A stretch of 64,000 nt of DNA from Rhodoferax fermentans. GTDB lineage: Bacteria; Pseudomonadota; Gammaproteobacteria; Burkholderiales; Burkholderiaceae_C. The position numbers and the translations under genes were made by a program. Below are positions 52,997 through 62,136 of the stretch, in pieces (within the stretch, counting starts at the first letter, position 1; every line of letters starts with the position of its first letter). The stretch spans positions 1,550,001 to 1,614,000 of the forward strand of contig NZ_MTJN01000002.1 of NCBI RefSeq assembly GCF_002017865.1. The letters run 5' to 3'. The notes below the pieces were generated by a model. That model saw nothing but the letters and a program-made list of their open reading frames with translations. It ran no database searches and was not told where the DNA came from.

Positions 52997-53031
52997 GGTG
53001 ATATTCCGATCTGAATAGTCGATACAAAGGT

Positions 53032-53619
53032 TTACCGCCTGCTGCGGCTCTTAAGAGGGTTGGGGTGAGGGCCATCCTGATGCACCGCAAGGCCGCTCAC
53101 TCCCTCTCCTTCTGGGAGAGGGCCGGGGTGAGGGCAACGCTCACGCAACCCACACAAAATGCTCTCCAAAACCGCCTCCGTCTGCTGCAGTACATCGTGG
53201 TTCCAAAACCGCAGGACAAGATAGCCCTGGGAGGCCAAAGCCTCGCTGCGGCGCTCATCACTCAGCAGTCCTTCGGGCGTGGCATGTTGGCCACCATCAA
53301 GCTCCACCACCAAACGGGCTTCAATACAGGCAAAGTCTGCAAAATAAGGACCAATGGGATGCTGCCGCCGAAACTTGTAACCCGCTAACTGGCGGCTGCG
53401 AAGACGCTGCCAAAGCAAAGTCTCGGCGTCTGTGGCTTTGGCGCGGAGTTGCCTAGCCCTCACCCCGGCCCTCTCCCGTGGGGAGAGGGAGGAAACGGAC
53501 TGGTGCAGCTTCACTGTGGCCCTCACCCCGGCCCTCTCCCGCTTGCGGGAGAGGGGGCCAAGACCCACTTCGTCCAGCCTCGTGGCGGAGGTACTTGGTG
53601 CGGCTTGTGACATTGTCAT
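53032..53619 (-). CDS. DUF559 (Vsr-like fold) endonuclease-related protein
   Basis: A 195-residue frame; the conserved core is residues about 58-155: AETLLWQRLRSRQLAGYKFRRQ, PYFADFACIEARLVVELDGGQH and GYLVLRFWNHDVLQ, i.e. the D...E-x-D/H nuclease pattern of DUF559, related to Vsr and PD-(D/E)XK enzymes. Both ends (LSRKRERAGVRA, SPRERAGVRA, PHPGPLPEGEG) are translations of the CTCTCCC palindrome family. The cassette splits fadB-like and thiolase genes. Function unknown; a link to movement of the repeats is suspected. Confidence 0.8.
   Translation of the reverse strand: MTMSQAAPSTSATRLDEVGLGPLSRKRERAGVRATVKLHQSVSSLSPRERAGVRARQLRAKATDAETLLWQRLRSRQLAGYKFRRQHPIGPYFADFACIEARLVVELDGGQHATPEGLLSDERRSEALASQGYLVLRFWNHDVLQQTEAVLESILCGLRERCPHPGPLPEGEGVSGLAVHQDGPHPNPLKSRSRR
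53051..53135. repeat. CTCTCCC palindromes, left end of the DUF559 cassette
   Basis: One partial (about 53051-53073) and one full copy (53099-53135, CCCTCTCC TTCT GGGAGAGGGCC GGGGTGAGGG). Orientation is opposite to the copies at 53456-53558. Confidence 0.85.
53456..53558. repeat. CTCTCCC palindromes, right end of the DUF559 cassette
   Basis: Two full copies (53456-53491 and 53519-53558), each CCCTCACCCCGGCCCTCTCCC followed by GGGAGAGGG after a 2-7 base loop. Together with the left end they frame the nuclease core with inverted repeats. Confidence 0.85.
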
Positions 53620-53634
53620 GGCGCTACCGCGAAC

Positions 53635-56070
53635 TCAGTTGCGGACAGGTTTACCCGTGGACATCATGCCCATCACCCGTTCCTGAGTCTTGGGATGGTT
53701 CAGCAGCGAGCAGAAGGCTTGCCGCTCCAGCATCATCAAATACTCTTCGGTCACTTGGCTGCCCGCGTCGACATCGCCACCGCAGACCACGTTGGCGATC
53801 AGGCTGGCAATGTGGAAGTCATGCTGGCTGATGAAACCACCGTCGCGCATGTTGACCAGTGAACCCTTGATGGTGGCCACACCACTGCGGCCCAGCACCG
53901 CAAACGGGCGTTTGTGGGGCGGACGGTAACCGGCATTGGCCATCGCCTTCGCTTCCGACAGGGCCACGTAAAGCAGCTCGTCCTTGTGCGGCACGATCAC
54001 GTCGCTGTCCAGCAAATAGCCGAGCTTGCGCGACTCGATGGCGCTGGTGCCCACCTTGGCCATGGCAGCGGCGGTGAAGCCTTCGGTCAGGAACGGCAGC
54101 AAATCCTTGCCGGTGGACGTTGCTGCGTTTTCTGCAGCACGCCGGGCAATGTAGGTGAGGCCTCCAGCCCCAGGAACCAAGCCCACGCCAACTTCCACCA
54201 GGCCGATGTAACTCTCCATCGCGGCGACACGTTTGGCACTGTAGATGGCCAGTTCACACCCACCACCGAGCGCCAGACCACGCACTGCGGACACCACCGG
54301 CACGCTGGCGTAACGGATCTTGAGCATGGCGTTTTGCATCTCGGCCTCGGCACCGTCAATGGCTTGGGCGCCGCCCATCATGAAGGCGGGCAACATGGCC
54401 TGCAGGTCGGCGCCAGCTGAGAACATCTCGTCGTTGGACCAGATCACCAGACCCTTGTAGCTGGCTTCGGCCAAGTCCACCGCCTGCACCAGGCCCTCGA
54501 CCACGTCGGGGCTGATAGCGTGCATCTTGGTTTTGATGCTGGCAATGACGATCTCGCTGAACTCACCATCTGGCAGCGTCCACAGGCGCACGGCGTCGTC
54601 TTCAAACAGCGTCTTGCCAGCGGTCGCGGCCGACGGTGCCTGGGCGCCGAGCACACTCTCGGGGAAGTGTTGGCGCGCATAAACTGGCAGCGAACGCACC
54701 GGCACAAACTTGCGCGTGGTCGGGTTCCAGGAGCCTTGCGGCGTGTGCACACCACCGGCCTCGGCCACCGGGCCGGTGAACACCCAGTCGGGCAGCGGTG
54801 CGCTGCACAAGGCTTTGCCAGCATCGATGTCTTCCTTGACCATGTTGGCCACGGTCAGCCAGCCAGCCTCTTGCCAGAGCTCAAACGGGCCTTGTTTCAT
54901 GCCAAAGCCCCAGCGCATACAAAAGTCCACATCACGCGCGTTGTCGGCCACCTCGGCCAAGTGCACCGCAGCGTAGTGGAAGGCGTTGCGCAGGATGGCC
55001 CACAAGAACTGGCCTTGCACACCTTCGCTGTTGCGCAGCAATTGCAGGCGCTCGGCGGCGGGTTTCTTGAGCATACGAGCGTAGACCTCGTCGGCCTTCT
55101 CACCAGCAGGCACATAGGATTTGCTGGCCAGATCAAAGCGCAGGATGTCGCGCCCGACCTTCTTGAAAAACCCAGCCTTGGTTTTCTGGCCCAGGTTGCC
55201 CATCTCGAGCAGGGTTTTCAATACCTCTGGGGTGGCAAAGCTGGCGTAGAACGGATCAAACTTGCCAGGCCCTGCGGCTGCGTCGCCGCTCAGCGTGTCT
55301 TGCAAGGTCTTGATGACGTGCGTCATGGTGTCCAGGCCCACCACGTCGGCGGTGCGGAAGGTGCCGGAGCTGGCGCGACCGAGCTTCTTACCGGTCAGAT
55401 CGTCCACCACGTCGTAAGAGAGGCCAAAGTTCTCGACCTCTTTCATGGTGGCCAGCATGCCGGCCACACCCACGCGGTTGGCGATGAAGTTGGGCGTGTC
55501 TTTGGCTCGTACCACACCTTTGCCCAGGCTGCTGGTGACAAAGGCCTCCAGGTCGTCGAGGATCTGCGGCTGGGTGGTGGGGGTGGTAATCAGCTCCACC
55601 AGCAGCATGTAACGCGGCGGGTTGAAGAAGTGGATGCCGCAGAAGCGGGGCTTGATGGCTTCGGGCAGCACTTCGCTGAGTTTGGTGATCGACAGGCCCG
55701 AGGTGTTGGAGGCAACGATGGCGTGCGGCGCAATGTACGGCGCGATCTTTTTGTAGAGATCGAGCTTCCAGTCCATGCGCTCGGCAATCGCTTCGATGAT
55801 CAGGTCGCAGTCACGCAGTTGCTCCAAGTGCTCTTCGTAATTGGCCTGGCCAATCAGCGTGGCATCTTCGGGCACACCCAGCGGTGCGGGCTTGAGTTTT
55901 TTGAGACCGTCCACCGCACGGCTGACAATACCGTTCTTGGACGGTGATTTGTTATCGGGCAGGTCAAACAGGATGACCGGCACCTTGACATTGACCAGAT
56001 GCGAGGCGATTTGCGCACCCATGACCCCCGCGCCGAGCACGGCGACTTTTTTCACATTGAATCGAGACAT
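53635..56070 (-). CDS. 3-hydroxyacyl-CoA dehydrogenase / enoyl-CoA hydratase fusion
   Basis: An 811-residue FadB-like enzyme with the dehydrogenase first. NAD site VAVLGAGVMGAQIASHL at residues 9-25, catalytic dyad in GIHFFNPPRYMLLVELI and FIANRVGVAGML; the enoyl-CoA hydratase part follows at about 500-700 (IWSNDEMFSAGADLQAML and VRGLALGGGCELAIYSAKRVA). This order is that of the FadN type, opposite to E. coli FadB. It turns enoyl-CoA into 3-ketoacyl-CoA. Start at 56070; DUF2147 gene is upstream. Confidence 0.93.
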   Translation of the reverse strand: MSRFNVKKVAVLGAGVMGAQIASHLVNVKVPVILFDLPDNKSPSKNGIVSRAVDGLKKLKPAPLGVPEDATLIGQANYEEHLEQLRDCDLIIEAIAERMDWKLDLYKKIAPYIAPHAIVASNTSGLSITKLSEVLPEAIKPRFCGIHFFNPPRYMLLVELITTPTTQPQILDDLEAFVTSSLGKGVVRAKDTPNFIANRVGVAGMLATMKEVENFGLSYDVVDDLTGKKLGRASSGTFRTADVVGLDTMTHVIKTLQDTLSGDAAAGPGKFDPFYASFATPEVLKTLLEMGNLGQKTKAGFFKKVGRDILRFDLASKSYVPAGEKADEVYARMLKKPAAERLQLLRNSEGVQGQFLWAILRNAFHYAAVHLAEVADNARDVDFCMRWGFGMKQGPFELWQEAGWLTVANMVKEDIDAGKALCSAPLPDWVFTGPVAEAGGVHTPQGSWNPTTRKFVPVRSLPVYARQHFPESVLGAQAPSAATAGKTLFEDDAVRLWTLPDGEFSEIVIASIKTKMHAISPDVVEGLVQAVDLAEASYKGLVIWSNDEMFSAGADLQAMLPAFMMGGAQAIDGAEAEMQNAMLKIRYASVPVVSAVRGLALGGGCELAIYSAKRVAAMESYIGLVEVGVGLVPGAGGLTYIARRAAENAATSTGKDLLPFLTEGFTAAAMAKVGTSAIESRKLGYLLDSDVIVPHKDELLYVALSEAKAMANAGYRPPHKRPFAVLGRSGVATIKGSLVNMRDGGFISQHDFHIASLIANVVCGGDVDAGSQVTEEYLMMLERQAFCSLLNHPKTQERVMGMMSTGKPVRN

Positions 56071-56086
56071 GTTGGTTTCCCCGTAA

Positions 56087-56545
56087 TTACTGAACACGTA
56101 GCCAGGTTTGGGTGCGGCTGATGAACAACACCGAACCCCGCACTTCGAGCTTTTTGCCGTCTTCAATCGGTGTCAGGCGCAGGGTGTAGCTCTTGCCGTT
56201 TTCGGGGTCCAGGATCTTGCCGTCTTCCCAGACGTCCTTGCCCTCGGCTTTCTTGACGCCGCGAATGATCTCCATGCCCAGCGTGCGCTGGTCTTTGCGG
56301 TCGTCAGTGCACTCTTTGCAGATGGCGTTCTGGTCGGCGTTTTTGCGCAGCAGCTTGTCGATGCGCCCGGTCAACACACCGTCTTTTTCAGTGATCACCA
56401 CCAGGCTTTTGATCTCACCGGTCTTGTCGTCGATGCTGTACCAGCTGCCCACGGGTGTCATCTGGGCGGCAGCCAGGCCGCAGGAAGCTACGGTAACAAT
56501 AGCTATCAACCCTTTATAAATAAGGGCTAGAGTGCGATTTTTCAT
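56087..56545 (-). CDS. DUF2147 secreted protein
   Basis: A 152-residue protein with a signal peptide (cleavage after LAAA, about residue 27). The mature part (TPVGSWYSIDDKTGEIKSLVVIT, GRIDKLLRK, CKECTDDRKDQRTLGMEIIRGVKK, WEDGKILDPENGKSYTLRLTP) is DUF2147, a small periplasmic beta-barrel-like domain of unknown role. The codons for LALIYKGLIAI in the signal peptide are copy 9 of the short intergenic repeat. The gene lies inside the beta-oxidation cluster. Confidence 0.88.
   Translation of the reverse strand: MKNRTLALIYKGLIAIVTVASCGLAAAQMTPVGSWYSIDDKTGEIKSLVVITEKDGVLTGRIDKLLRKNADQNAICKECTDDRKDQRTLGMEIIRGVKKAEGKDVWEDGKILDPENGKSYTLRLTPIEDGKKLEVRGSVLFISRTQTWLRVQ
56498..56537. repeat. short intergenic repeat, copy 9 of 11 (inside a signal-peptide coding region)
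   Basis: AATAGCTATCAACCCTTtataaatAAGGGCTAGAGTGCGATTT; fully inside the 5' end of the DUF2147 gene, where it encodes part of the hydrophobic core. Confidence 0.8.
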
Positions 56546-56595
56546 AGATAGTCTCCGGTGCGAGTTAAAAATAGCGCTGGGGGCTTGGCCGGGTT

Positions 56596-58392
56596 TTAAG
56601 CCAGGGCCGCGTCAGTGTCCATCAAGACTTTGACACCGGTGCGTGCGGTGCGCATCAGGGTCGAGGTCTCGGGGAACAGCTTGGCAAAGTAGAAGCGTGC
56701 GGTCTGCAACTTGGCGGTGTAGAACGGGTCGGTGCTGCCTGCAGCGATCTGCTGCAAAGCCACCTGCGCCATACGCGCCCAGAAGTAACCAAACACCATG
56801 TGGCCAGCCACACGCAGGTAGTCCACCGCAGCGGCGCCCACCTCGTCGGGGTTCTGGAAACCTTTGAAGCCGATTTCGGTGGTGAACTTGGTCATCTGAT
56901 CCCCCAGCATCGCAATAGGGTTGATGAACTCGGCCATCTTCTCGTTGACACCTTCCTCGGCCACCAGGGCGGCAATGAGTTTGCCGAATTTCTTGAGGGT
57001 GGCGCCCTGGTTGCCCAGCACCTTGCGGCCCAGCAGGTCCAGGCTCTGGATGGTGTTGGTGCCCTCGTAGATCATGTTGATGCGGTTGTCGCGCACAAAC
57101 TGCTCCATGCCGTTGTCGCGGATGTAGCCGTGGCCGCCAAACACTTGCATGCAAGCGTTGGTGGCGATGTGACCGTTGTCGGTGATGAAGGCTTTGACGA
57201 TCGGGGTCAGCAGCGCGAGCATCTCGGCGGCGTCTTTGCGGGTTTTCTCGTCGGGGTGGTTGTGCTCTTTTTCCAGCAGCATGGCACTGAAGCACAACAA
57301 GGCCCGGCCGCCTTCGGCATAGGCTTTGGCGGTGAGCAGCATCTTGCGTACATCGGGGTGCACGATGATCGGGTCGGCAGGCTGGCCCTTGGCTTTGGGG
57401 CCAGAGAGGCTGCGCATCTGGATGCGTTCCTTGGCGTAGGCCAGGGCGTTCTGGAACGCCACTTCAGTCAGGCCCAGCGATTGGTTGCCGACCCCCAGGC
57501 GCGCGGCGTTCATCATCACAAACATGCCGTGCATGCCCTTGTTGGGCTCACCCACCAGGGTGCCGATGGCGCCCTCCAACTCGATCTGGGCGGTGGCGCT
57601 GGCCTTGATGCCCATCTTGTGCTCCAGGCGCGAGGCAAAAACGCTGTTGCGTGCACCCAGGGAGCCGTCCGCATTCACCAGAAATTTGGGCACGATGAAC
57701 AGGCTGACGCCTTTGATGCCGGGTGGCGCATCGGGCAGGCGCGCCAGCACCAGGTGGATGATGTTGTCGCTCAGGTCGTGTTCACCGGCGCTGATGAAAA
57801 TCTTGGTGCCGGTGATCTTGTAGGTACCGTCACCCTGCGGCTCGGCCTTGCTGCGCATCAGGCCCAGGTCGGTGCCGCAATGCGGTTCGGTCAGGCACAT
57901 GGTGCCGGTCCACTCGCCGCTGGTCATCTTGTGCAGGTAGGTTTCTTTTTGCTCCGGCGTGCCGTTGGTGTAGAGCGCGGCGTAGGCGCCGTGGGTCAGA
58001 CCAGGGTACATCGCCCAGGCCTGGTTGGCCGAGTTCATCATCTCGTAGAAACATTGGTTCACCACCAGTGGCAGGCCCTGGCCGCCGTAGGCCGGGTCAC
58101 ACGCCAGCGCGGCCCAGCCACTTTCGATGTACTGCTTGTAGGCGGCCTTGAAACCGGTGGGGGTAGTGACCTCGTGGCTGACCGGGTCGAGTACACAGTG
58201 CTCTTCGTCACCGCTGCGGTTGATCGGCAGCAGCACCTCGGCGGCGAACTTGCCACCTTCTTCGAGCACCGCGTTGATGGTGTCGGCGTCCATGTCGGCA
58301 TGCATCGGGATGGCCGCCAGATCGCGGGTGACATTGAGCACTTCGTGCATGACAAACTGCATGTCACGCAGGGGCGGGTTGTAGATGGTCAT
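56596..58392 (-). CDS. acyl-CoA dehydrogenase (long form, DmdC/FadE-like)
   Basis: A 598-residue flavoenzyme. The FAD/substrate motif SGEWTGTMCLTEPHCGTDLGLMRS and ITGTKIFISAGEHDLSDNIIHLVLAR are in the middle domain; ARLGVGNQSLGLTEVAFQNALAYAKERIQMRSL and QVFGGHGYIRDNGMEQFVRDNRINMIYEGTNTIQ with the catalytic glutamate are in the C-terminal domain; an extra helical tail follows. It oxidises acyl-CoA to enoyl-CoA, the first step before the FadB-like enzyme. Twelve bp separate it from the TetR gene. Confidence 0.93.
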   Translation of the reverse strand: MTIYNPPLRDMQFVMHEVLNVTRDLAAIPMHADMDADTINAVLEEGGKFAAEVLLPINRSGDEEHCVLDPVSHEVTTPTGFKAAYKQYIESGWAALACDPAYGGQGLPLVVNQCFYEMMNSANQAWAMYPGLTHGAYAALYTNGTPEQKETYLHKMTSGEWTGTMCLTEPHCGTDLGLMRSKAEPQGDGTYKITGTKIFISAGEHDLSDNIIHLVLARLPDAPPGIKGVSLFIVPKFLVNADGSLGARNSVFASRLEHKMGIKASATAQIELEGAIGTLVGEPNKGMHGMFVMMNAARLGVGNQSLGLTEVAFQNALAYAKERIQMRSLSGPKAKGQPADPIIVHPDVRKMLLTAKAYAEGGRALLCFSAMLLEKEHNHPDEKTRKDAAEMLALLTPIVKAFITDNGHIATNACMQVFGGHGYIRDNGMEQFVRDNRINMIYEGTNTIQSLDLLGRKVLGNQGATLKKFGKLIAALVAEEGVNEKMAEFINPIAMLGDQMTKFTTEIGFKGFQNPDEVGAAAVDYLRVAGHMVFGYFWARMAQVALQQIAAGSTDPFYTAKLQTARFYFAKLFPETSTLMRTARTGVKVLMDTDAALA

Positions 58393-58404
58393 GGTGGTCT
58401 CCTG

Positions 58405-59088
58405 TTAAATCTGAGGGTTGGGGCTGGTGCGTTTGCCGTAGCGCAGCAGGATGTTTTCGAAGCCGATGTGGGCCCGCTCCAGGGCACCAGGATTCTTCAG
58501 AAAGCGTTCTTCGTAGTGCAAGGACAGAATCAGGCCGTGGATCTCAAAGGCCATCTGTTGCGCGTCAGCGTCGGGCACCAAGTGGCCCTCTTCACGTGCT
58601 TGCTCAATGGCGCGGGTCAGGGCATGGAGCCAGGTCTGCACCGCGCTGGCCAAGGCATCACGCACCGGGCCGGGCCGGTCATCAAAAGCCACCGCACCAC
58701 TGATGAAGATACAACCGGACTGCAGCTCCACCGCAACACGGCTCATCCAGTTGGCAAACAGCGCCCGCATGCGCGGCAGGCCACGCGGCTCTTGCATGGC
58801 CGGGAAAAAGACCTCGTCAGAAAAGCGCTGGTAATACTCACGCACCACCGAGAGCTGCAACTCCTCACGCGAGCCAAAGTGGGCAAACACGCCCGACTTG
58901 CTCATGTGGGTGACCTCGGCCAGCACACCGATGCTCAGGCCCTCCAGGCCAATCTGGCCGGCCAGGCGCAAAGCCGCTTCGACGATGAGCTGTTTGGTTT
59001 GCTGGCCTTTTTGCAAGGCCCGGTCATGGCGTGATTTGCTGACAGACGGGCTGCTGTCAGGCGATAAAAGAGAGGTGGAACGGGTCAT
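58405..59088 (-). CDS. TetR-family regulator of the fatty-acid cluster
   Basis: A 227-residue repressor. The helix-turn-helix lies at about residues 32-75 (QLIVEAALRLAGQIGLEGLSIGVLAEVTHMSKSGVFAHFGSREELQLSVV). The C-terminal domain would bind acyl-CoA or a related effector (inference from the operon). A perfect palindrome AGAACGATCGTTCT overlaps the region 11 bp before its start. First gene before the acyl-CoA dehydrogenase, so it probably controls the whole cluster and itself. Confidence 0.88.
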   Translation of the reverse strand: MTRSTSLLSPDSSPSVSKSRHDRALQKGQQTKQLIVEAALRLAGQIGLEGLSIGVLAEVTHMSKSGVFAHFGSREELQLSVVREYYQRFSDEVFFPAMQEPRGLPRMRALFANWMSRVAVELQSGCIFISGAVAFDDRPGPVRDALASAVQTWLHALTRAIEQAREEGHLVPDADAQQMAFEIHGLILSLHYEERFLKNPGALERAHIGFENILLRYGKRTSPNPQI

Positions 59089-59098
59089 GGTGCATAAA

Positions 59099-59112
59099 AG
59101 AACGATCGTTCT
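59099..59112. promoter_or_regulatory. operator of the TetR-family regulator
   Basis: Perfect 14-bp palindrome AGAACGATCGTTCT ten bases upstream of the regulator start, as expected for an autoregulated TetR-type operon. Confidence 0.75.
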
Positions 59113-59211
59113 ATTTTGCAGCATTTCCCGAACCGCAGACAGCGCGAACCCGTGACAAAAGCGGGTTTCGGGTCGTTTCTAGGGAAAACCCCTAGTTTTG
59201 CTCAACTTCAG

Positions 59212-59225
59212 CTGATCTACATCAA
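59212..59225. promoter_or_regulatory. FNR-like site
   Basis: CTGATCTACATCAA matches TTGAT-N4-ATCAA except for the first base. It lies upstream of the TetR-led cluster. Confidence 0.3.
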
Positions 59226-59229
59226 AAGT

Positions 59230-59264
59230 GGCTCCAGCCCTTTATCCAAAAGGGCAGATAGCTA
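59230..59264. repeat. short intergenic repeat, copy 10 of 11
   Basis: GGCTCCAGCCCTTTatccaAAAGGGCAGATAGCTACC, after argB and before the TetR gene; GCCCTTT/AAAGGGC hairpin could end argB transcription. Confidence 0.75.
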
Positions 59265-59280
59265 CCATTTTGTTAGCAAT

Positions 59281-60171
59281 TTAATGCGAGCGGATCATGG
59301 TGCCAAAAGCCTGGTCCGTGAGGATTTCAAGCAACAGCACATGCGGCACGCGGCCATCGACGATGTGGACTGCGTGCACACCACTCTTGGCCGCGTCCAG
59401 CGCACCCGCAATTTTGGGCAACATGCCTCCACTGATGGTGCCGTCGGCAAACAACTCATCAATGCGCCGCGCGGTCAGGTCGGTGAGCAACTCACCGGCC
59501 TTGTTGAGCACGCCACTGATGTTGGTGAGCATCAGCAGTTTTTCAGCCTTGAGCACCGTGGCGAGTTTGGCGGCCACCACGTCGGCGTTGATGTTGTAAC
59601 TCTCGTTGGCTTCCCCAAAACCAATCGGGCTGATGACCGGGATGAACGCGTCGTCTTGCAGCGCCTTGACCACGCTCGGGTCGATGCTGACGATGTCTCC
59701 GACCTGGCCCACGTCGTGTTCCTTGGTGGGGTCGGCGTTGTCGAGCATCTTGAGCTTTTGGGCGCGGATCATGCCGCCGTCGCGCCCGGTCAGGCCCACG
59801 GCCTTGCCACCTGCCTGGTTGATCAGGCCAACGATGTCCTGTTGCACCTCGCCGCCCAGCACCCATTCGACCACTTCCATGGTCTCGGCATCGGTGACGC
59901 GCATGCCCTGGATGAATTCACCTTTTTTGCCCAGGCGCTTCAGGGCCGTCTCGATCTGCGGACCTCCGCCATGCACCACCACCGGGTTGATGCCCACCAG
60001 CTTCAGAAGCACCACGTCTTCGGCAAAGTCCTGCTGCAGGGCCGGATCGGTCATAGCGTTGCCGCCATATTTGATGACCATGGTCTTGCCGTGGTACTTG
60101 CGGATGTAAGGCAGGGCCTGTGCCAGGATTTCGGCTTTGTCGCGTGGCTGGATGTGGGTGACGTCGGTCAT
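59281..60171 (-). CDS. argB: acetylglutamate kinase
   Basis: A 296-residue amino-acid kinase for the second step of arginine synthesis. The phosphate-binding KYGGNAM (near residue 34), VVHGGGPQI, the substrate segment around [31 protein letters not shown], and [14 protein letters not shown] are diagnostic; the N-terminal helix resembles that of arginine-inhibited hexameric forms. Start at 60171 (MTDVTHI). It is 68 bp downstream of the polysaccharide gene's stop on the same strand. Confidence 0.96.
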   Translation of the reverse strand: MTDVTHIQPRDKAEILAQALPYIRKYHGKTMVIKYGGNAMTDPALQQDFAEDVVLLKLVGINPVVVHGGGPQIETALKRLGKKGEFIQGMRVTDAETMEVVEWVLGGEVQQDIVGLINQAGGKAVGLTGRDGGMIRAQKLKMLDNADPTKEHDVGQVGDIVSIDPSVVKALQDDAFIPVISPIGFGEANESYNINADVVAAKLATVLKAEKLLMLTNISGVLNKAGELLTDLTARRIDELFADGTISGGMLPKIAGALDAAKSGVHAVHIVDGRVPHVLLLEILTDQAFGTMIRSH

Positions 60172-60239
60172 GGTGGGTTCGTGGTTCACTGAAGAAAGGA
60201 ACAAAACAAGCTGCAAATTGTGCAGCAAGTCGACCCGAC

Positions 60240-62114
60240 TCAGTCCAGAACCGCTGGCTGCGCCTGATAGCCCTGCACACAGGTCTGCAACACGGCCTTG
60301 ATGGTTGCCACATCCCCCTCAAGCCCGGCCTGCTGCAAGGTCTGCAAATGGGGTTCAAGACGTGGCCAGTCCAGGTAATCCTCGTGCGCCTTCATGATGC
60401 GCGGGTGGCTGGTGGGCTCGGGGTTGTCACCAATCAGCAGCTCTTCATAGAGCTTTTCGCCGGGGCGCAGGCCGGTGATGGCGATCTCGATGTCGCCCCC
60501 CGGATGGGCCGCGTCGCGCACCCGCAGGCCCGAGAGTTCGACCATGCGGCGTGCCAGGTCAACAATCTTGACCGGCTGGCCCATGTCCAGCAAAAACACG
60601 TCGCCCCCCTGCCCCATGGCACCGGCCTGCAACACCAGCTGCGCGGCTTCGGGGATGGTCATGAAATAACGGGTGACCTCGGCATGGGTCACCGTGAGCG
60701 GCCCACCGGCGGCCAACTGTTTGCGAAACAGCGGCACCACACTGCCGCTGGAGCCCAACACATTGCCAAAACGCACCATACAAAAGGTGGTGCCGTGGGA
60801 CTGGGCCGCCAGCGCCTGCAGCACCAGCTCAGCCATGCGTTTGGTGGCACCCATGACATTGGTAGGGCGCACCGCCTTGTCGGTGCTGATCAATACAAAA
60901 CGCCGTGCACCATGCGTGGCCGCCGCCTGCGCCAGGTTCAGGGTGCCAAAGACGTTGTTACGCACACCTTCGCCAGGGTTGTCTTCGACCATCGGCACAT
61001 GTTTGTACGCAGCCGCGTGGTAAACCGTAGCGGGTTGATAGGTGCTGAAAACAGCTTTCAAGCGATGCGGGTTGGCGATGCTACCGAGCAAGGGCACCAG
61101 TTCGACCGACAGCCCGGCTGCCAAACAGATCGCTTGCAACTCCTGATGAATGGCATACAGCCCAAACTCGTTGTGTTCGAACAGCAGCAATTGGCGCGGC
61201 CGCTGCTGCAGAATCTGGCGCGTGAGCTCACTGCCAATGCTGCCCCCAGCCCCAGTGACCAGCACCACCTGGCCCATCAGATCCTGTTCCAGTAGCTCAG
61301 CGTTCGGCGCAACCGGTGCGCGACCCAGCAAATCTTCAATGTCCAGCTCGTGAAAATCCTGCACGGTGACACGGCCGCTGGCCAGATCAGAGAGGCCCGG
61401 CAAGGTGCGGACGTGAACCGGCAAATCACGCAGACTTTCCAGAATGGCGTTGCGCCGCTCTCTGGAGGCACTGGGCATGGCCAGCAGAATGTCGGTGACG
61501 CCTTGGCTGGCGACGAGTGCACTGACGCGGGATGGTGGGTAAACCGGTATGCCATTCACACTGCGGTCAATCTTGGTGACATCATCGTCAATAAATCCGA
61601 CCAATCCATATTGGCGGGAGATTTGCAGCGCCGCCGCCGTTTGGGCGCCGGCGGCACCCGCACCATAAATTAGCAATCGCCCACTCTGCATCACACTGGT
61701 GTGCCCCATGTCGGCCAACCATAACCGCGCCCAGGCCCGGCTGGCGCCCACCAGAACCAAAAAAATGAGGGGCTGCAGTACACCCAAGCTGCGCGGCACA
61801 CCAGGCCAACGTGCCCACAGCAGCACAGCACTCAACAGCAGCGCATACAGCAATATGGCTTTGGCCGTCGCCTGCAAAGCGGCCTGCCCCGTGTAACGAA
61901 AAATGGCGCGATACAGGCCATTTTTCACAAAAATTGGAATGGCAAGAAGCGGCGCCAAGCCATACACCCACCACTGTCCCGCATAGGGCCAGTTCAGTTG
62001 CTCAAGCCTGAGTGTGAACGCCAGCCAGGTGGCAAAGAGGGCGAGGAAAATATCAACCGCAACAACGACCAAGCGTTTGACCGAGCGCGGCCAGTCCAAT
62101 ACCCTGCTTTGCAT
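60240..62114 (-). CDS. membrane nucleotide-sugar 4,6-dehydratase (WbpM/CapD/PglF family)
   Basis: A 624-residue protein. Four N-terminal membrane spans (residues 12-120) and a regulatory Rossmann-like region ([17 protein letters not shown]) precede the SDR domain: [18 protein letters not shown] near residue 285, [20 protein letters not shown] with the catalytic Thr-Asp-Lys and Met-x3-Lys pattern of this family, and [14 protein letters not shown]. It converts UDP-GlcNAc to the 4-keto-6-deoxy sugar for O-antigen or capsule. Neighbours (sugar transferase, epimerase) fit. Confidence 0.93.
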   Translation of the reverse strand: MQSRVLDWPRSVKRLVVVAVDIFLALFATWLAFTLRLEQLNWPYAGQWWVYGLAPLLAIPIFVKNGLYRAIFRYTGQAALQATAKAILLYALLLSAVLLWARWPGVPRSLGVLQPLIFLVLVGASRAWARLWLADMGHTSVMQSGRLLIYGAGAAGAQTAAALQISRQYGLVGFIDDDVTKIDRSVNGIPVYPPSRVSALVASQGVTDILLAMPSASRERRNAILESLRDLPVHVRTLPGLSDLASGRVTVQDFHELDIEDLLGRAPVAPNAELLEQDLMGQVVLVTGAGGSIGSELTRQILQQRPRQLLLFEHNEFGLYAIHQELQAICLAAGLSVELVPLLGSIANPHRLKAVFSTYQPATVYHAAAYKHVPMVEDNPGEGVRNNVFGTLNLAQAAATHGARRFVLISTDKAVRPTNVMGATKRMAELVLQALAAQSHGTTFCMVRFGNVLGSSGSVVPLFRKQLAAGGPLTVTHAEVTRYFMTIPEAAQLVLQAGAMGQGGDVFLLDMGQPVKIVDLARRMVELSGLRVRDAAHPGGDIEIAITGLRPGEKLYEELLIGDNPEPTSHPRIMKAHEDYLDWPRLEPHLQTLQQAGLEGDVATIKAVLQTCVQGYQAQPAVLD

Positions 62115-62136
62115 TCATCCACCTAAAAACTGCGGA

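Noticed and set aside
54520..55947. Plus-strand frame of 475 codons opposite the FadB-like gene
   Set aside because: Antisense shadow with no ribosome site or recognisable domain.
56800..59034. Very long plus-strand open frame (about 744 codons) opposite the acyl-CoA dehydrogenase and TetR genes
   Set aside because: It is a GC-rich frame shadow: the protein is His/Gln/Arg/Gly-rich without any motif, while the minus strand encodes two clear families.
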